Of a DNA stretch of 23,378 nucleotides, positions 1 to 12,400 are shown one piece after another. A program made the position numbers and the translations under genes. The stretch spans positions 1,010,345 through 1,033,722 of the forward strand of contig BLXT01004186.1 of assembly GCA_019648995.1 (NCBI GenBank), written 5' to 3'. The notes beneath the pieces were generated by a model. It was not told the DNA's origin. It saw only the letters and a program-made list of their open reading frames with translations, and ran no database searches. Positions within the stretch are counted from its first letter, which is position 1. The number at the start of each line of letters is the position of its first letter. Source of the stretch: Plakobranchus ocellatus (taxonomy: Eukaryota; Mollusca; Gastropoda; Plakobranchidae).

Positions 1-3000
1 AAAAAATGTCTTCACACGATATCAAAATTCTAGGTTATTAGTCTTTAAAAGAAATTTTTCATTCGTTTAATTTTCGAATTACTAAGTCTAGTCATTCCAA
101 CAGCCTTAGATCAAGATCTAGCTAATCCCTGTCTAAAATTTTCTTTAAACTTTAAACTCATTTTTCTCTATTTCATGTTTCGCTACCCCATCACACATAA
201 TCGGTCATATCTCAGGAACTAAAAAAGATAGAACCTTCAAATAAACTGAATTATTCAGAAAAAACAGTAGAATAACACTATACACTTATCTCAAAATGTT
301 ATTTTTGACCAATGTGGATGGTTTTCCCAGCTCCCCTCACAAATGAGTTTTAAATTTGTGGTTGTATTTTTTTACAATAGTAATGTGTTTGACTGCAGAT
401 TTTTCTTTTGCGCTATATACATTTAAAAGATTCAATTGATGTATTTGTAAGCGTTTAGGATAAGTTCAAGCTCTTCAAAAGCTCATACATTTTGTCTTGT
501 TAGCTCTAATATATATGTTTGAAGAGCATTAACCCTTGTCTTTCCATTTAGTTTGTGTAGAAAATGTGATTAGATAAGAAAATAAAGTTACAGATTATAG
601 AATATATTGTTGGACATGTTCCTTAAAATCCTATAGGGGATGTGATTTCACTCAGTTGCAGACTTGATTTTTTTTTTTTATTGCAATAAAAAGTATAAAC
701 TTTTGGTACCTTCTCAGTAGTTTTCATTCTAACTTAGCAGTGTTTTAAGTTAAAGCGTAGGAAAAAAAATCTCATTTTTAGATTTAGATCAAATCCTATA
801 TTCCTAAGGACACAAAGAGCATTCGATGACAGTTGATGTCTGTCAAAGGAATGTAACTCTCCTGTTTCTTTTTAACAGCATTATCTATTATTTTTTTGCC
901 AACTGGGTTGCAAAATGTCTTGAAATCAGCCCAAAGGAGTTGAACAGTTTTAATTTTGAACGTTTTAAATCATTCAAACAGCCCAAAACATCTTCCTGTG
1001 AGGTATACAATCATGAAAACTGAATGGGGCTTTGCCGCTTCTCGGACAAGATACAGGATTCTTAGATCTTTTTAAAAAAGATGTCAAAGGAGAAAAAATT
1101 ATTTTCTTGACACTGTTTCATATGCAACATTCAGACTGATCTTGAGATTCAATTTTGAATTTCATTTTCATGGAAAGAAATTCTTGATACCTTTTATGGA
1201 TTCAAGATGGAGTGGAATATTGTTCTTAGAAATATATTGCTGCAAAATTTATGTTGAGCAGGAATGCGTAATTTTTGTGCGATGTACAGAAAGGAGAGAT
1301 GGTTACTTAATTTATACGATTCATTAATATTATCAAAGTCTTTGCTTATATTAATAGTTATAATTATGCCTGTATCATTTTTCTCAGCTGCCAACTTCAG
1401 TGTCAGCTTCTTGTGTTTAGCTCCTGTGTTACAGATTTAATTAACTATAAATTATTTTAATTTTTTTTGCGACCATGTTCTAATGAAAATGAACCTTTTT
1501 TACAATTTTATTGGAAAGGAGTTTGTTTATGCTACTTTTATGGATTGCCTTTTTGTTAATATTACAATGCTTTAAAGTTGAAGCCAAGATATGATTTTTA
1601 TTACTTATACATTTATTGCATCTTTTTTTTAAACATTGAGCAATGGCATCTTTGGAAAAATTGTTTTATTGTGAACTTAGCGTTTGTGACATGTCATTTT
1701 TAAAGTGATTTTGTTGTTTAATCTGCATCTTTTGTATACGAGTTGGGGAGAAAAGAAATAAAAATTAAGCTCTTATTTAAGCTGCAATGAACTCAACAGC
1801 AAATGTGTTTTTATAAATATTGCTGTATTTATGTTTGTTTAGGTCTATGTTGGAATAGCTACATATGCAAAAAAAAAATCGAATATGAGGCAGCATCCCT
1901 AATGTAACTTTCAGTATGGAACTGGTATCAGCAGGGAACTTTAAAAATATGGAATATACCAAGGAATGTAGAAATGACAAACAAAGAATGAATTGAACAG
2001 GAATTAAAGAGCAGTACCAATTGCCACTTTTTATGACTCAGTGGGTTATTCCATTTTGTAAAGACTAGTAAAAAAAAAACTAGAAATGTTTTATATGTTC
2101 ATCTTGCAGTCATTTATAATCATTTCCATTGAACTAGATTATGAAAGCTTTCTATTACTACTATTACTTTCAATATCAGACAGTGTACTTAACATGCAAA
2201 CTATTTGAAAGCACAAATCAATTGCATAAATCATCAGAGCATTGGAATTTCTCAAGACAATAATACCATTTAAGAAAAAATATTTCAAAAATAGACACAT
2301 CACCTCAGGAATGCTCTAAAGTAAAGAAATGTGACACAAGAAGGTCATGATATGCTGACAAATACAGCTGAAACTGGAAACAGACAAGTCTGAGGACTAT
2401 GAAAAATAATGAAGAGAAGACAGAAAATGATGGACATTGCTATGAAACAAGGAATGGGAACAAGAGACCCAGAAAGAGCTAAACCAGTAAAGTGTAGTGA
2501 AAAGTGAGTCTTGAAATGCGTAAATGGCAATACCCAGGAACTTATTGAGTGAATTGATATTATTACAGTAAAAGTTGATCTGGCATCATCTTCTCCACCC
2601 CTCCCCAGGACAAAATACTACAAACTGAACCTTATTTTACAGACTTAGAAAGTTAGATGAAGCAGGCTTTTATGTACGTACACAAAAAATAAAATATTGC
2701 AATGACAGACAACATCTTTTTTATTTTCAATGCAACTTGCAGATAGATATTCAAAGGAACAATATAAATAGTTTTTTATACATTTATTGGCAAAATAAAT
2801 AAAGCATGTTGTGGGGGAGAAGGGAGTAAGAAGAGAACAAATATGATAATACATCAAGAGACCATGGTTACACAATGGTCTGTAAAACAATTTTCTGTGT
2901 TCCCACCGAAAGAAAATAAGATTCTTTCATCACAATTGAAGAAAATTCACCTGCTAGTGCTAGACATAATTGAAACTGTAAATTTAAAAAGCTGGTTTGC

Positions 3001-3234
3001 AATGGAAAATATATCATTCAGGCATGTAAGAAAAAGGAAGAAACCCTTTTTTTCTGTCTCTTTTTTTAAATATTGCCATTTCGAAAACTCATTTACACCA
3101 GTCCTTAAAATTAAAATTAAAATAAAAAAAAGCTAAACCATACCTACGCTTAGTTAATGTGTTACAACCATTGACTACACATACATCAAACAATGCTAAC
3201 AGAGAACAGTGACACAAATGCAAGATCTATCCAA
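1..3234. other. downstream flank, no gene recognised
   Basis: AT-rich sequence with long T runs and only short chance reading frames; none resembles a known protein. The part up to about 1780 is T-rich on the plus strand and ends with an AATAAA near 1756-1762. It could be the 3' UTR of a convergent plus-strand gene lying outside the window, but nothing proves this. Confidence 0.4.
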
Positions 3235-3361
3235 TTAGAATAAATATCTAAACCTTTATTGTTCCTGTTTTGCTGAGTTAATAGTCAAGTTAGATATAAA
3301 TAAACATTCTAATTAGTGCTGGTTGATACATGGTGAGTTCATTCTTTGGAATGGTAACAAC
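3235..3361 (-). other. 3' UTR with poly(A) signal
   Basis: About 100 nt after the stop the minus strand reads AATAAA (plus-strand TTTATT, 3255-3260), followed by a U/GU-containing stretch, so cleavage near 3235-3245 is likely. Further AATAAA copies on this strand (for example plus 2782-2787) could give longer 3' ends. Confidence 0.5.
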
Positions 3362-3436
3362 TTAGTTGTGCAGAATGTTGTCAAAAGCTTGATGAATTGG
3401 TAAGCAAATATCTTGGACCCCAGATTTCAAAGACAG
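3362..3436 (-). CDS. AP2B1: coding exon 21 (residues 908-931 and stop)
   Basis: Encodes [20 protein letters not shown] then ILHN and TAA (3364-3362). It matches the human C-terminus at both ends (LSLK ... D-ILKN) but the middle is diverged. The acceptor is CCCTTTCAG. Confidence 0.94.
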   Translation of the reverse strand: MSLKSGVQDICLPIHQAFDNILHN

Positions 3437-6400
3437 CTGAAAGGGACAAACAAAAATATTAATAAAACAAATAACAATAGAAAATATATATTAAGCACAT
3501 ACTGACTTGAATCATTAACAATTATTTTAATCCATTGCGATCAATACAATTTCAGCATCATACATATGTGAAATACTACAGTGAAAATTAGGTGTTTTGC
3601 CACACATTTAGCACTATTGTCCTGTGTAGAGAAGTGAGAAAAATATATACAGATTGGTTAAAAATAACAATTTTCAATATTAAACTTTGCTTTTTTTACG
3701 AATATTCCCTTCAAAATCACAGCAGTGGTTTATTCCATGCACAAACGCCTGTTTTATATTGATATTTTTATGAAATGTAATGCTTTTTTATAAAGATTTC
3801 AGAATAATTGAGTTCTAATCCTAAACTACAGTTCCTTCCTCTCCTGCTGTGGTGACATATTCCTATAAAGCAAAAATGTTGACACATGTGACACTTACAG
3901 TGAAAGTGCTCATGCCAGGCTGAATTTTCAGCTCTGCCAGAACACGAATTCCATTGGTAAGACAGAGCGATTGGTACAGCATATCCTGGCCTTCAACATT
4001 GCGTTTGGCAATGGTAAACACATTGTTGTTTCGTAGTTTTTGGGACACTGTGTCTAAAGTTCAAAATAAGAAAACGAGATTGGTCAAAGGCATCATAAGA
4101 AATGAAGAGTATATTTTTAATCATGAAAATGTTACTGAAATTTTTATGAACAATTAAAAACTATGACAGTTAAAAAAAATAGAAAGTCAGGCTAAAAACC
4201 GATTGTGTAAAGATGGATCATGAAAAATGCTTCAGCTGAAGGATTGGGACTCAGTGCTTTTTTTTCTTGGCCTGTCAATAAATGGAGATGTGAAAAAATT
4301 TTTCAAATCTTATTTGACATGTTTGTATTTTTTCAACTATTTTCACTCAGTGAAAAAAATTGAGTTTTCCAAGCATATTTGACCTTTATATTTTTTCAAC
4401 TAGTTCACTCGGTGAAAAAAATTTGGTTTTTTTTGCCAATAGTATTTGGCATGTTTGAATTTTTTCAACTATTTTCACTCCAAAGCTCCTTTCTCACCAC
4501 TGCATGGCAAACATCCTTTAGGCTTTACATTTTTAGTATTTTATTTCTGTGATCTGCCTCCACAAAATTAAATCCCATTTTACAGTAGAGGGAAAGACAA
4601 TGACCCTTGGCACATAACTTTGCAACACTGAAAGGCACCAGTTGATCTTTGCTGGACATTTAGCAAAAAAAAAATAACTGAACAATGGAAATATTTTTCA
4701 TACTCATGCAATTCATTAGAGTAGAACAAAAAAATTGTCATTCTTACACAATTAAGGGATTTTAATCATTTTCTTTTCATAGATGTCACACTCTGTGAGA
4801 ATAATATGTGAGGCATTGCATAATTCCAGTTCAGACAACAAATCAAACACATTACTCCCCCCACAAAAGCTAACTGCTTAAGGAGAGTTCTAGCATTATT
4901 CATTAATTGTGCGATTTCTTTTCATTGTCATTAAAAAGCCCAGAGTCAACATGAAGTAAACATTGGGGAAATGGAGAAATGAAGGCAGACTGAGAGTGAC
5001 ATTTCTTGAGAGTATTTTTAGGCCTGAAAATTGTGAGTTTTTTCTAGTTTATCTAGTATTGTGAGCAGATGAGAATGAAATAAATATTCAAAATATAGCT
5101 GTTTTGCAAGACAACCTTTGTATCAAATTCAAGAGTAATTTTCTACAATTTGATGGCTTCATTTTAGTAGCTTTGGATTTATGAGCCTTTATGCAAATCA
5201 AATCAACAAAGCTAAAGAGAATTTCATTATGTTAAACCTTTCTTATGCATCAATGATAGCCTTTTGTAAAAATGTTCTAGCTTGGTTTAAAAGATATAGG
5301 AATTGTAATGATGAATTTGAAACAACCTTATTTCTCATGAAAACTGAGATACTCAGTTTTGGAAAAAAAAACCTCACCAACTGTAGCAGAATGTAACCAT
5401 TGTGCTCAAAGACAAGAACTGAGAAGAAATCTCTCTTTCCCTTTGACCAACTTACCAGCGTTGTGCTGCACACCATCAATTGTCTTCTGAACCTCATTCT
5501 GGGCTGGAATCTCTTTCCATGAAGCCAGGAAATCTTTCTTGTCCATCTCACCTTCCTCAATAAACAGAACGTGCATGGGCACTTGGCAGCTGTAGTAGAA
5601 TACACCAATGTTGTTCTTCACAGCCACCTGAATAATAATAACAAAAACAGAAAAAAATATTCGCATTGAAAATAAAATCCTAACATAACATGTGACCCAT
5701 TCTTACTAGATGAGTCAATTATGGACAATTTACTAACAGAGATGTAAAGTAAAATGGAGAAAAGGAGCTGGAAATATGTAAAAACAATTTTTTATGCAGA
5801 AAAAATACACTTTTTCATTATCTTTAATCATTCTTATAATCATTTTGAAATACTTTTGCTTTATACCTCGAAAGGCTGACTCATTTCATGCAGAGCGTCA
5901 TATATATTCAAAGGAAAAAAAATTACTTTAAAAAAAAAAAAATCTTGTCATCTTATGTGCTACACCAATATGCATACATTGATTTTGGCTTTGAGGTATG
6001 CATAGCTTGCACACAGAAAAATACTGATAGATATTGTGATCTCAAGGACACTTTACCATGCTCAAAAATTCATTTTGATCACAGCAGTCAAATGTAAAAC
6101 AAACACAAACACACGTATCTAGGAGGGGAGGGGTGGGGGATAAGAAAGAGAGAGAGAGTGTGTGTGTGTGTTTGTGTGTATGTCCTTACAAGTTAAAAAA
6201 AAATACAGTAGATTTGTCACTTTAATAATTTAGTTTCGGATGTTAGGGGATGTCATTTCAGTATTTCACAAAGCATCTCAGTAGTAAGGGCACTTACCCA
6301 CAAAGACAAGAGTGCATGGCTGCCTTTTATTGGAGAAAATAGCATATATTGTAATATCGTCTGCAAAACTAGTGAGAGGGTTTGATGCCCAAGTCTTCAT

Positions 6401-9400
6401 AGAGGGGGATGTGGACAGTTGAAGGGGACATGATAATTCATTATACACAGCAAAACAGCACAAATAATTTCATTATTTCCATCTCATTTCAATACATTGT
6501 ACTTAGTATTTAGGGCCTCGTTTAAGCAATAAAATACTGAAACCAGTGAAGGTTGACAGCTCTGGATCAGCGAGTGTAAAGCTTTTGAAACTTTTGACAG
6601 TAAGAATATCTTTCACTTCTCTCTTTCTGAAATTATCTATCACTGTTGCTGTTGTGATGGCAGTGGCAGTCGTGGTTGTAATAGGTCCAATCCTTTTGAT
6701 ATCTTTACAAGCATATCAAATTGTCTACCTACACACCACCTTAACACTATGGAGAAGATAAAAAGGAACAGATAGCAAAAGATATACCAAATGGCTTATA
6801 ATATGACTGGCACACAATGTGGCCATGTTAGATTGAAATTTACATTTGTGTTCCTCTTTTTTTTTTATGCTGAACACTATCTTGGGCAAAAACCTGCCAT
6901 CAAAGAAGTGAGGAATAAACTATCTTGTTCAGTCAAATCCACAATCCACATGGCACACACACACACACACACAGGTGAACTGACCTGTACAGTTGCGAGG
7001 GGGTCCATTTTCTGCACTTGTCCCTGAGTGTTCAGTGGCAGAGACACACTAGCACTCTGGTTGGGAGGAAGGGGGGACTGGATCTGAAGGGGACTAGCAG
7101 GTAGCAGGCCAAAGCTAGGAAAGAAAAACGCAAGTTATTTATTCCATTGCTAACTATAATAATAAAATATATACCCTCTCTTCCCCCGGTTCTTCTTCTT
7201 TGTTCAATAATCTTGAAAAGAAGTCTTTTATATCATACAATAAATCTTTCTTTCTATCCAAATGAAATCCTCATTCTCTAGGACTTCACATTTTTTTTTT
7301 TTTCTTCACCTAGACAGGATTTCAGGAGCATGTATTGGATTTCTCTGGAAATGAAAAAACAAAATTTAATTGCCCACTTGTATGTCATTTTCAAATGTTC
7401 TAAATAAAAAAAATTGAAAGAAAATGAAGCAAAGTAAGAGGAAGAAGTGTGAGGAAAATGGTTTTAATATGGGATTCTTACGTTAAGAATTAATACACAA
7501 GACTCCTTTTAACCTGTTTTTGTTGAACTGTATGGCAAAGCCCATCATCGGCTGCATAGCCTTGTTGGTAAAGGTGAGTTCCATGAAGATTTGCTTGTTT
7601 CTGCGAGCGAATGTCCCCGTCACTTCCAACCCTTTGCCTTTAGCTGCTGGTAACCAGACCTGAATTTGAAAAAAGGGCAAATATTCTGATGAAGATAATA
7701 ACTACTGTGTAAAATGTAGGGTGGTGAGAATAGAATAATCAGAGGAAAAGAAAAGAAAACCAGATCAAATTCGTTCACAACTGAAGTCGCTGAACACTTC
7801 ATTAACTAATCTTCAGAAAATTTGATCCAAATAGCAAACAAGAATGCCTCTTGTTAAGTTATAAAACATAAAAAAACTCCACTGTTAGGTGTAGCATCCA
7901 AAGATTAAACAGCAATGGTTTTAAAAAGTCCCAAAGCTGAAGCTTACAATGCAATGCTGTTTTTGTCCCAGAAGACAATTATACAGGGCCAAGACATGAC
8001 ACTGCATACTCAAGAATCTGGGGTGAGAACTGCCGTGGAGGCGGTAGCAAAAATGTTCTGATTGGAATCTTTACAACAGAAGTTTTAGTTTATTCATGTT
8101 CTGACTTCCGAATGTCAAAAACCACTTCACATAAGTTCAAGTTTTCTTTTTCTTTTTTTTAAATAACAAAATGAACCACACTGCTTAAGTTAAAGCTTTC
8201 AAATACTGGACATGATTGATGACCCGTCATCCCAAGTTCAGTGTATCAAGCTGCTATCATAATGGCAACTCAGAGGCAACCCAAAATGAAACTTACCTGT
8301 CATGTAGGCCTCAGGACCATCCTTCCGCTTACTACACTAAAATAATACAAATTGGCCACTAAACGCTTGTGAAAATTAAAATTTTATGATTTTAGTTAAG
8401 AGGGTTTTTTTTAAAATAATTTTTTCCCTCTTGCCAAATGTGTTGTGAAAAACCTGATACAGATATTTTTCTAGTTTTGCTCATTTCTCATTTAAATCAA
8501 AATGCTCCCATGTTCAGGGTATAAATTTTATGTACACTTCTCTTACATTCATCTTTTTTTTTTCTTTTAAAATGTTAAGGTTACAAGTACATGCGACAGC
8601 ATTCACTGCCAACATACAATCACTTGATTTTTTTCCCCATCACCCCTGAAATTATAGAGTTTATCTAATTTTTTTTTTTTTTTAAATCACAGCTTTTGTA
8701 AGGATTTAACACAGTAAGAACAGTCTTGTTCAGTTTTGCCTAAGTTGGCAACCCGTGTTGAACAAAAGAAAACAAAAATTTTTTAAGTGACTTTTGAGGG
8801 TCCTAAAAGTCTTTCATAATTAATGCTTTAACTGTAGCATTCAAATACCACACAGCAATGGCTTTATACAGTCCCAAAGCTGAAGTGTAAGGTGTAAAAT
8901 GCTGTTTCTGTCCCAGAAAGCAATTATACAGCACCAAGCTATGACACTGCATACTCAAGATCTGGGATTTGGGGGTAGCAGGTGGCAATTAACACATTCA
9001 ACCAGTGTTTGAAACTAAAGAATTTAGTATAATGCTTAATTTGCCCAACAACATAGCAAAGGAAAAGAAAACTTTCACTTTCAAACTATAGCAACAAAGT
9101 GCTATTAAATTTTTAAAGTTTATACCATGTAATTTCTATAAACTGGTATATCTGATATAGTGCAAATGGTTGACAATCCGAAATACACACTTATCGGCTA
9201 CACTACTTAACTTTTTAAAAATAGAATGAAATTTTCAGAATAATGGTCAACTGAATTTTGAACTTGGCACAATCCTATGACCAAATAATTTTCTTCAACC
9301 CTTTGTTACACACCCTAAAAATAAAAATAATAACAAAACTAATGATGGCAATGATAATAATAATATTAAAACTAAGATATTACAAATGTTAATCTGGACT

Positions 9401-12400
9401 CACCATTTCTCAAACATTTATTCCTGTTTTTAATAGACTACATTAAAATGCTTAGGTCATTTTGATCATCAGGGATTAACAATGGGAAAGAGAGTATATT
9501 GGATATACAGTCATATTTGCCCTTCAAAGAAGTATCAAATAGCACTGACCATATGAGCCATCTGACAATCATTTCCTTAACATTCTATTTCAGCAACACC
9601 AGTTTTTTATTTTACAAGACAGTTCCATAATGTTTAGATCTACATTACTGTCTTTGAATAAAATTCCAAATTCCAGGGATGAAAAAAATACCCATTGTTC
9701 TGTGTGCAGAAGTTTCTATAGATATATCCCACTGAATTTCTATATTAATTAAAGAATTGGTATTTTTTCCACATCTTTTATTTAACATATTGCAATGAAT
9801 TTAGCCATGTAGATCCGTGATACATTTTTCTGGAACTGCAACATATTTGTTCACTTTGTTTTAAAAAAATATTCCCATTTTATTATCAGAGTTAACCGTT
9901 TCTCTCACAAGACAGATGTCTTCTGCTTACCTCTTGGGGTGGAGTGTAGAAAGAGGACTGTGAAACACTGCCAAAGATATCACTGAGTCCCCCAAGAGAA
10001 TCCAGGCCTCCACCTCCGCCTCCAAGCTGAAATAATGGTTGGTATTTTTTTGTTTAACCAATGAATTCAATATTTGCTCAGAGTAGGGGATTATTGTAAG
10101 CGCTTATTTTGAAATGATAAATATGTCAATAAAAAATTCAAATCTACAGCCCCAATACAAAATAAGGATCAGCTTAAGAATCAAATTAACATTTTTTCCT
10201 TTAGGAATAATAATCGTTTTGACACTGGAAAAGAATGACAAACAAAAAGAAAAAGAATTATGCAGCCCTAAAACAGAGTATGGTGAATTCTTGAAGAAAT
10301 ATAGGAAAATAGGCTTGAGAAGGAAAAAAAGGTGCCCTGAGTATCTGGTGAATATGTCTGTATCATAAGAACTCTGTCAATACTGGACCTCTCTGTAACA
10401 TGACTCATTCACTTCTTGGAGCCCTTGAAATTGGATTTTTACTTTATTTTGAAGTGAGCTTTTACTGAAGTATTTCCATGATTTTTTTGCATATTCAAAA
10501 CTGGAATTGCTAAAGCACTGTAAAATTGTGTGCAGGATTTTTTTTTTTATTTTATCTTCAATACTGAGCCCTTCCTTCACCCACAACAAAACAATAATAA
10601 CTTATACATTAAAATCCATAAACTCTTCCTGCTGTGCAGTACATACCAAGTTATCCAGCCCCTCTCCCAGGAGGTCAATTGCTCCCTGTGGCTGAGCTGC
10701 AGGGGCTGAGGGAGGCATCTGGTTCATCATCTGCTGCTGCTGATACGGTGTTGGCCCGCCCAGGTCCATGTCGAGCAGGTCTCCTATCAGAGAGTCAACC
10801 CCAGGAATCACTGTGGGCTGCTGGACTGGTGCTGGGGCATTGGTAGCTCCTGTGTCACTCAGTGGAGCCTCTCCTCTGGAGTACAGAAATACACAGAGCT
10901 GATGTAGTAAGCAGTCCAATTTTTTTTATCTCTGTATACTTTGGCTAATTGATTAAAAATCAATTCATGAAATCAGAGACAAGAAATACAAAAAGAGATA
11001 AAACCACAATGTTTGAGGGCTAATTGAACAAATGAACATTTTTTTTACAACAGATTGGATAATTATAGTATGTAGTCACTTTCTTCTCAACAGTGTGATT
11101 CACATAGTATCTGGGAGATTTTTTTTTGATCCATTGGAAAATGAAAGCTTTTATCTGATTATTACAAATAAATACAATTACTCTGTCAATTTTTTTTATA
11201 AAGAAAATAAGGTTTAAAATATATGATCATGAATCTAAAAACTGATCCTAACACTGACATGCTCAGATTATAACAAGGATTTTGAGAAAAGTAAAAGGTT
11301 ATTTTTTAAATATATTTGCTCTATCCCCTTTTCCTTTGTAGCTGAACTTACGACTGGTTGCGAGGTAAAGAACGACGCATCGTCCCACGCCCCTCAACAA
11401 AAGCACTAGGGGGTTTGTGGTAAACAGAAGCCAAGCTGGCAATATGACAAATTAGCTCATCCAGCAGCGTGGGTTCAATGAGGTCAGTCTCTTCGGAGAT
11501 GAGTGGCTTCTCAGCCAGAACCACTTCCTTGGCTGCTGCTGGGTCAGTGGACAGCAGACGCCAGTAGATGTAGCCTCTGTCACGCAGATCAGGGTTATCA
11601 CTGTCCTGATGTGGATAAATGATATCATGCATTACAAACAGGCTGCAGGCTGTCCATGTAAAACAGACTTTTTATTAAAGTATCTCAAGCCACCCTGTGG
11701 ACTAGTATAGAAGCATCATTGTATAGAACACCGATAGATACAACAGTCCAACAATTGTAGTCTATAACCTAAAAAAAAATCAGACACTAGGTTTTATTGA
11801 CTTCTTTTTTATCAAATGATGGCAATCTTTCTTGTGTACTGAAAGTTTGAGAAAATGTGCACTTGTGAGAAAAAAAATTTGCTCTACATGTCTCAGAGAT
11901 CAATTTGTGCCATAATGGTTTTCTGGATATCTTTTTATCAGATACCTAAAAAAAAGATAAAATAAATAAATAAATAAATTACAATGTCCATAAATTACCA
12001 AAATTGATATCTATGTAGAAATAATAATACATCTTTGAAATTGTTCGTAAAGTATGAATGATTTTTCTACTGGCTTATAATTCTTATAATATAAAAAAAT
12101 CCAGATAGGATGGCTGACATACCTGAGTTGCTAGAGACAGGACTTGTTGCACTAACTCTTGTGTGTCTGTAGGCCTCTTGAGAAACAACTTCACAATGGC
12201 TGTCAGAAGCTGAAGCTGGACCTGCAATGATCCAAATTTATTTCAAACTTTTAACATTGATGCAGATTATACAATTTACATAAGTGAACATCAATTAACA
12301 ATATTCAAGTGAAGTTATCAGTTACTTTCCAACTGGAAACATTTGCCCATTTGTTCAAATATCAGAAACATCAATATTTTAAAACGTAAAAGCAATCAAC

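Larger units (their letters stand above)
7660..9930 (-). other. largest intron within the CDS, snoRNA host
   Basis: Joins the hinge exon (ending 9931) to the first appendage exon (starting 7659), both in phase 0. It holds the two H/ACA snoRNAs, the candidate cassette exon, and a short hairpin at 8584-8626. The part from 8985 to 9930 shows nothing beyond AT-rich sequence. Confidence 0.85.
3437..11351 (-). other. 3'-half introns, remaining content
   Basis: Apart from the snoRNAs, repeats and candidate exon listed separately, the introns 3437-3898, 4054-5455, 5628-6984, 7115-7513, 10027-10646 and 10876-11351 hold AT-rich sequence with chance reading frames only. 5628-6984 has two weak splice-like or transposon-like signals, described under findings. 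Confidence 0.6.

Noticed and set aside
2843-3136. 97-codon plus-strand frame in the downstream flank
   Set aside because: Composition is that of AT-rich noncoding DNA (Lys, Ile and Phe runs) and no motif is recognisable.
6060-6121. Cryptic exon after the polypyrimidine tract ending CCTAG, with a GCATG/GTAAAG donor near 6056
   Set aside because: The acceptor side is produced by a simple repeat, and the segment has no conserved coding content.
8803-8988. 61-codon minus-strand frame over snoRNA copy B
   Set aside because: Insertions and deletions between the two copies break any shared frame, so the conservation is of RNA structure, not protein.
10634-10846. 70-codon plus-strand frame with good GC content
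   Set aside because: It is the antisense shadow of hinge exon 15.
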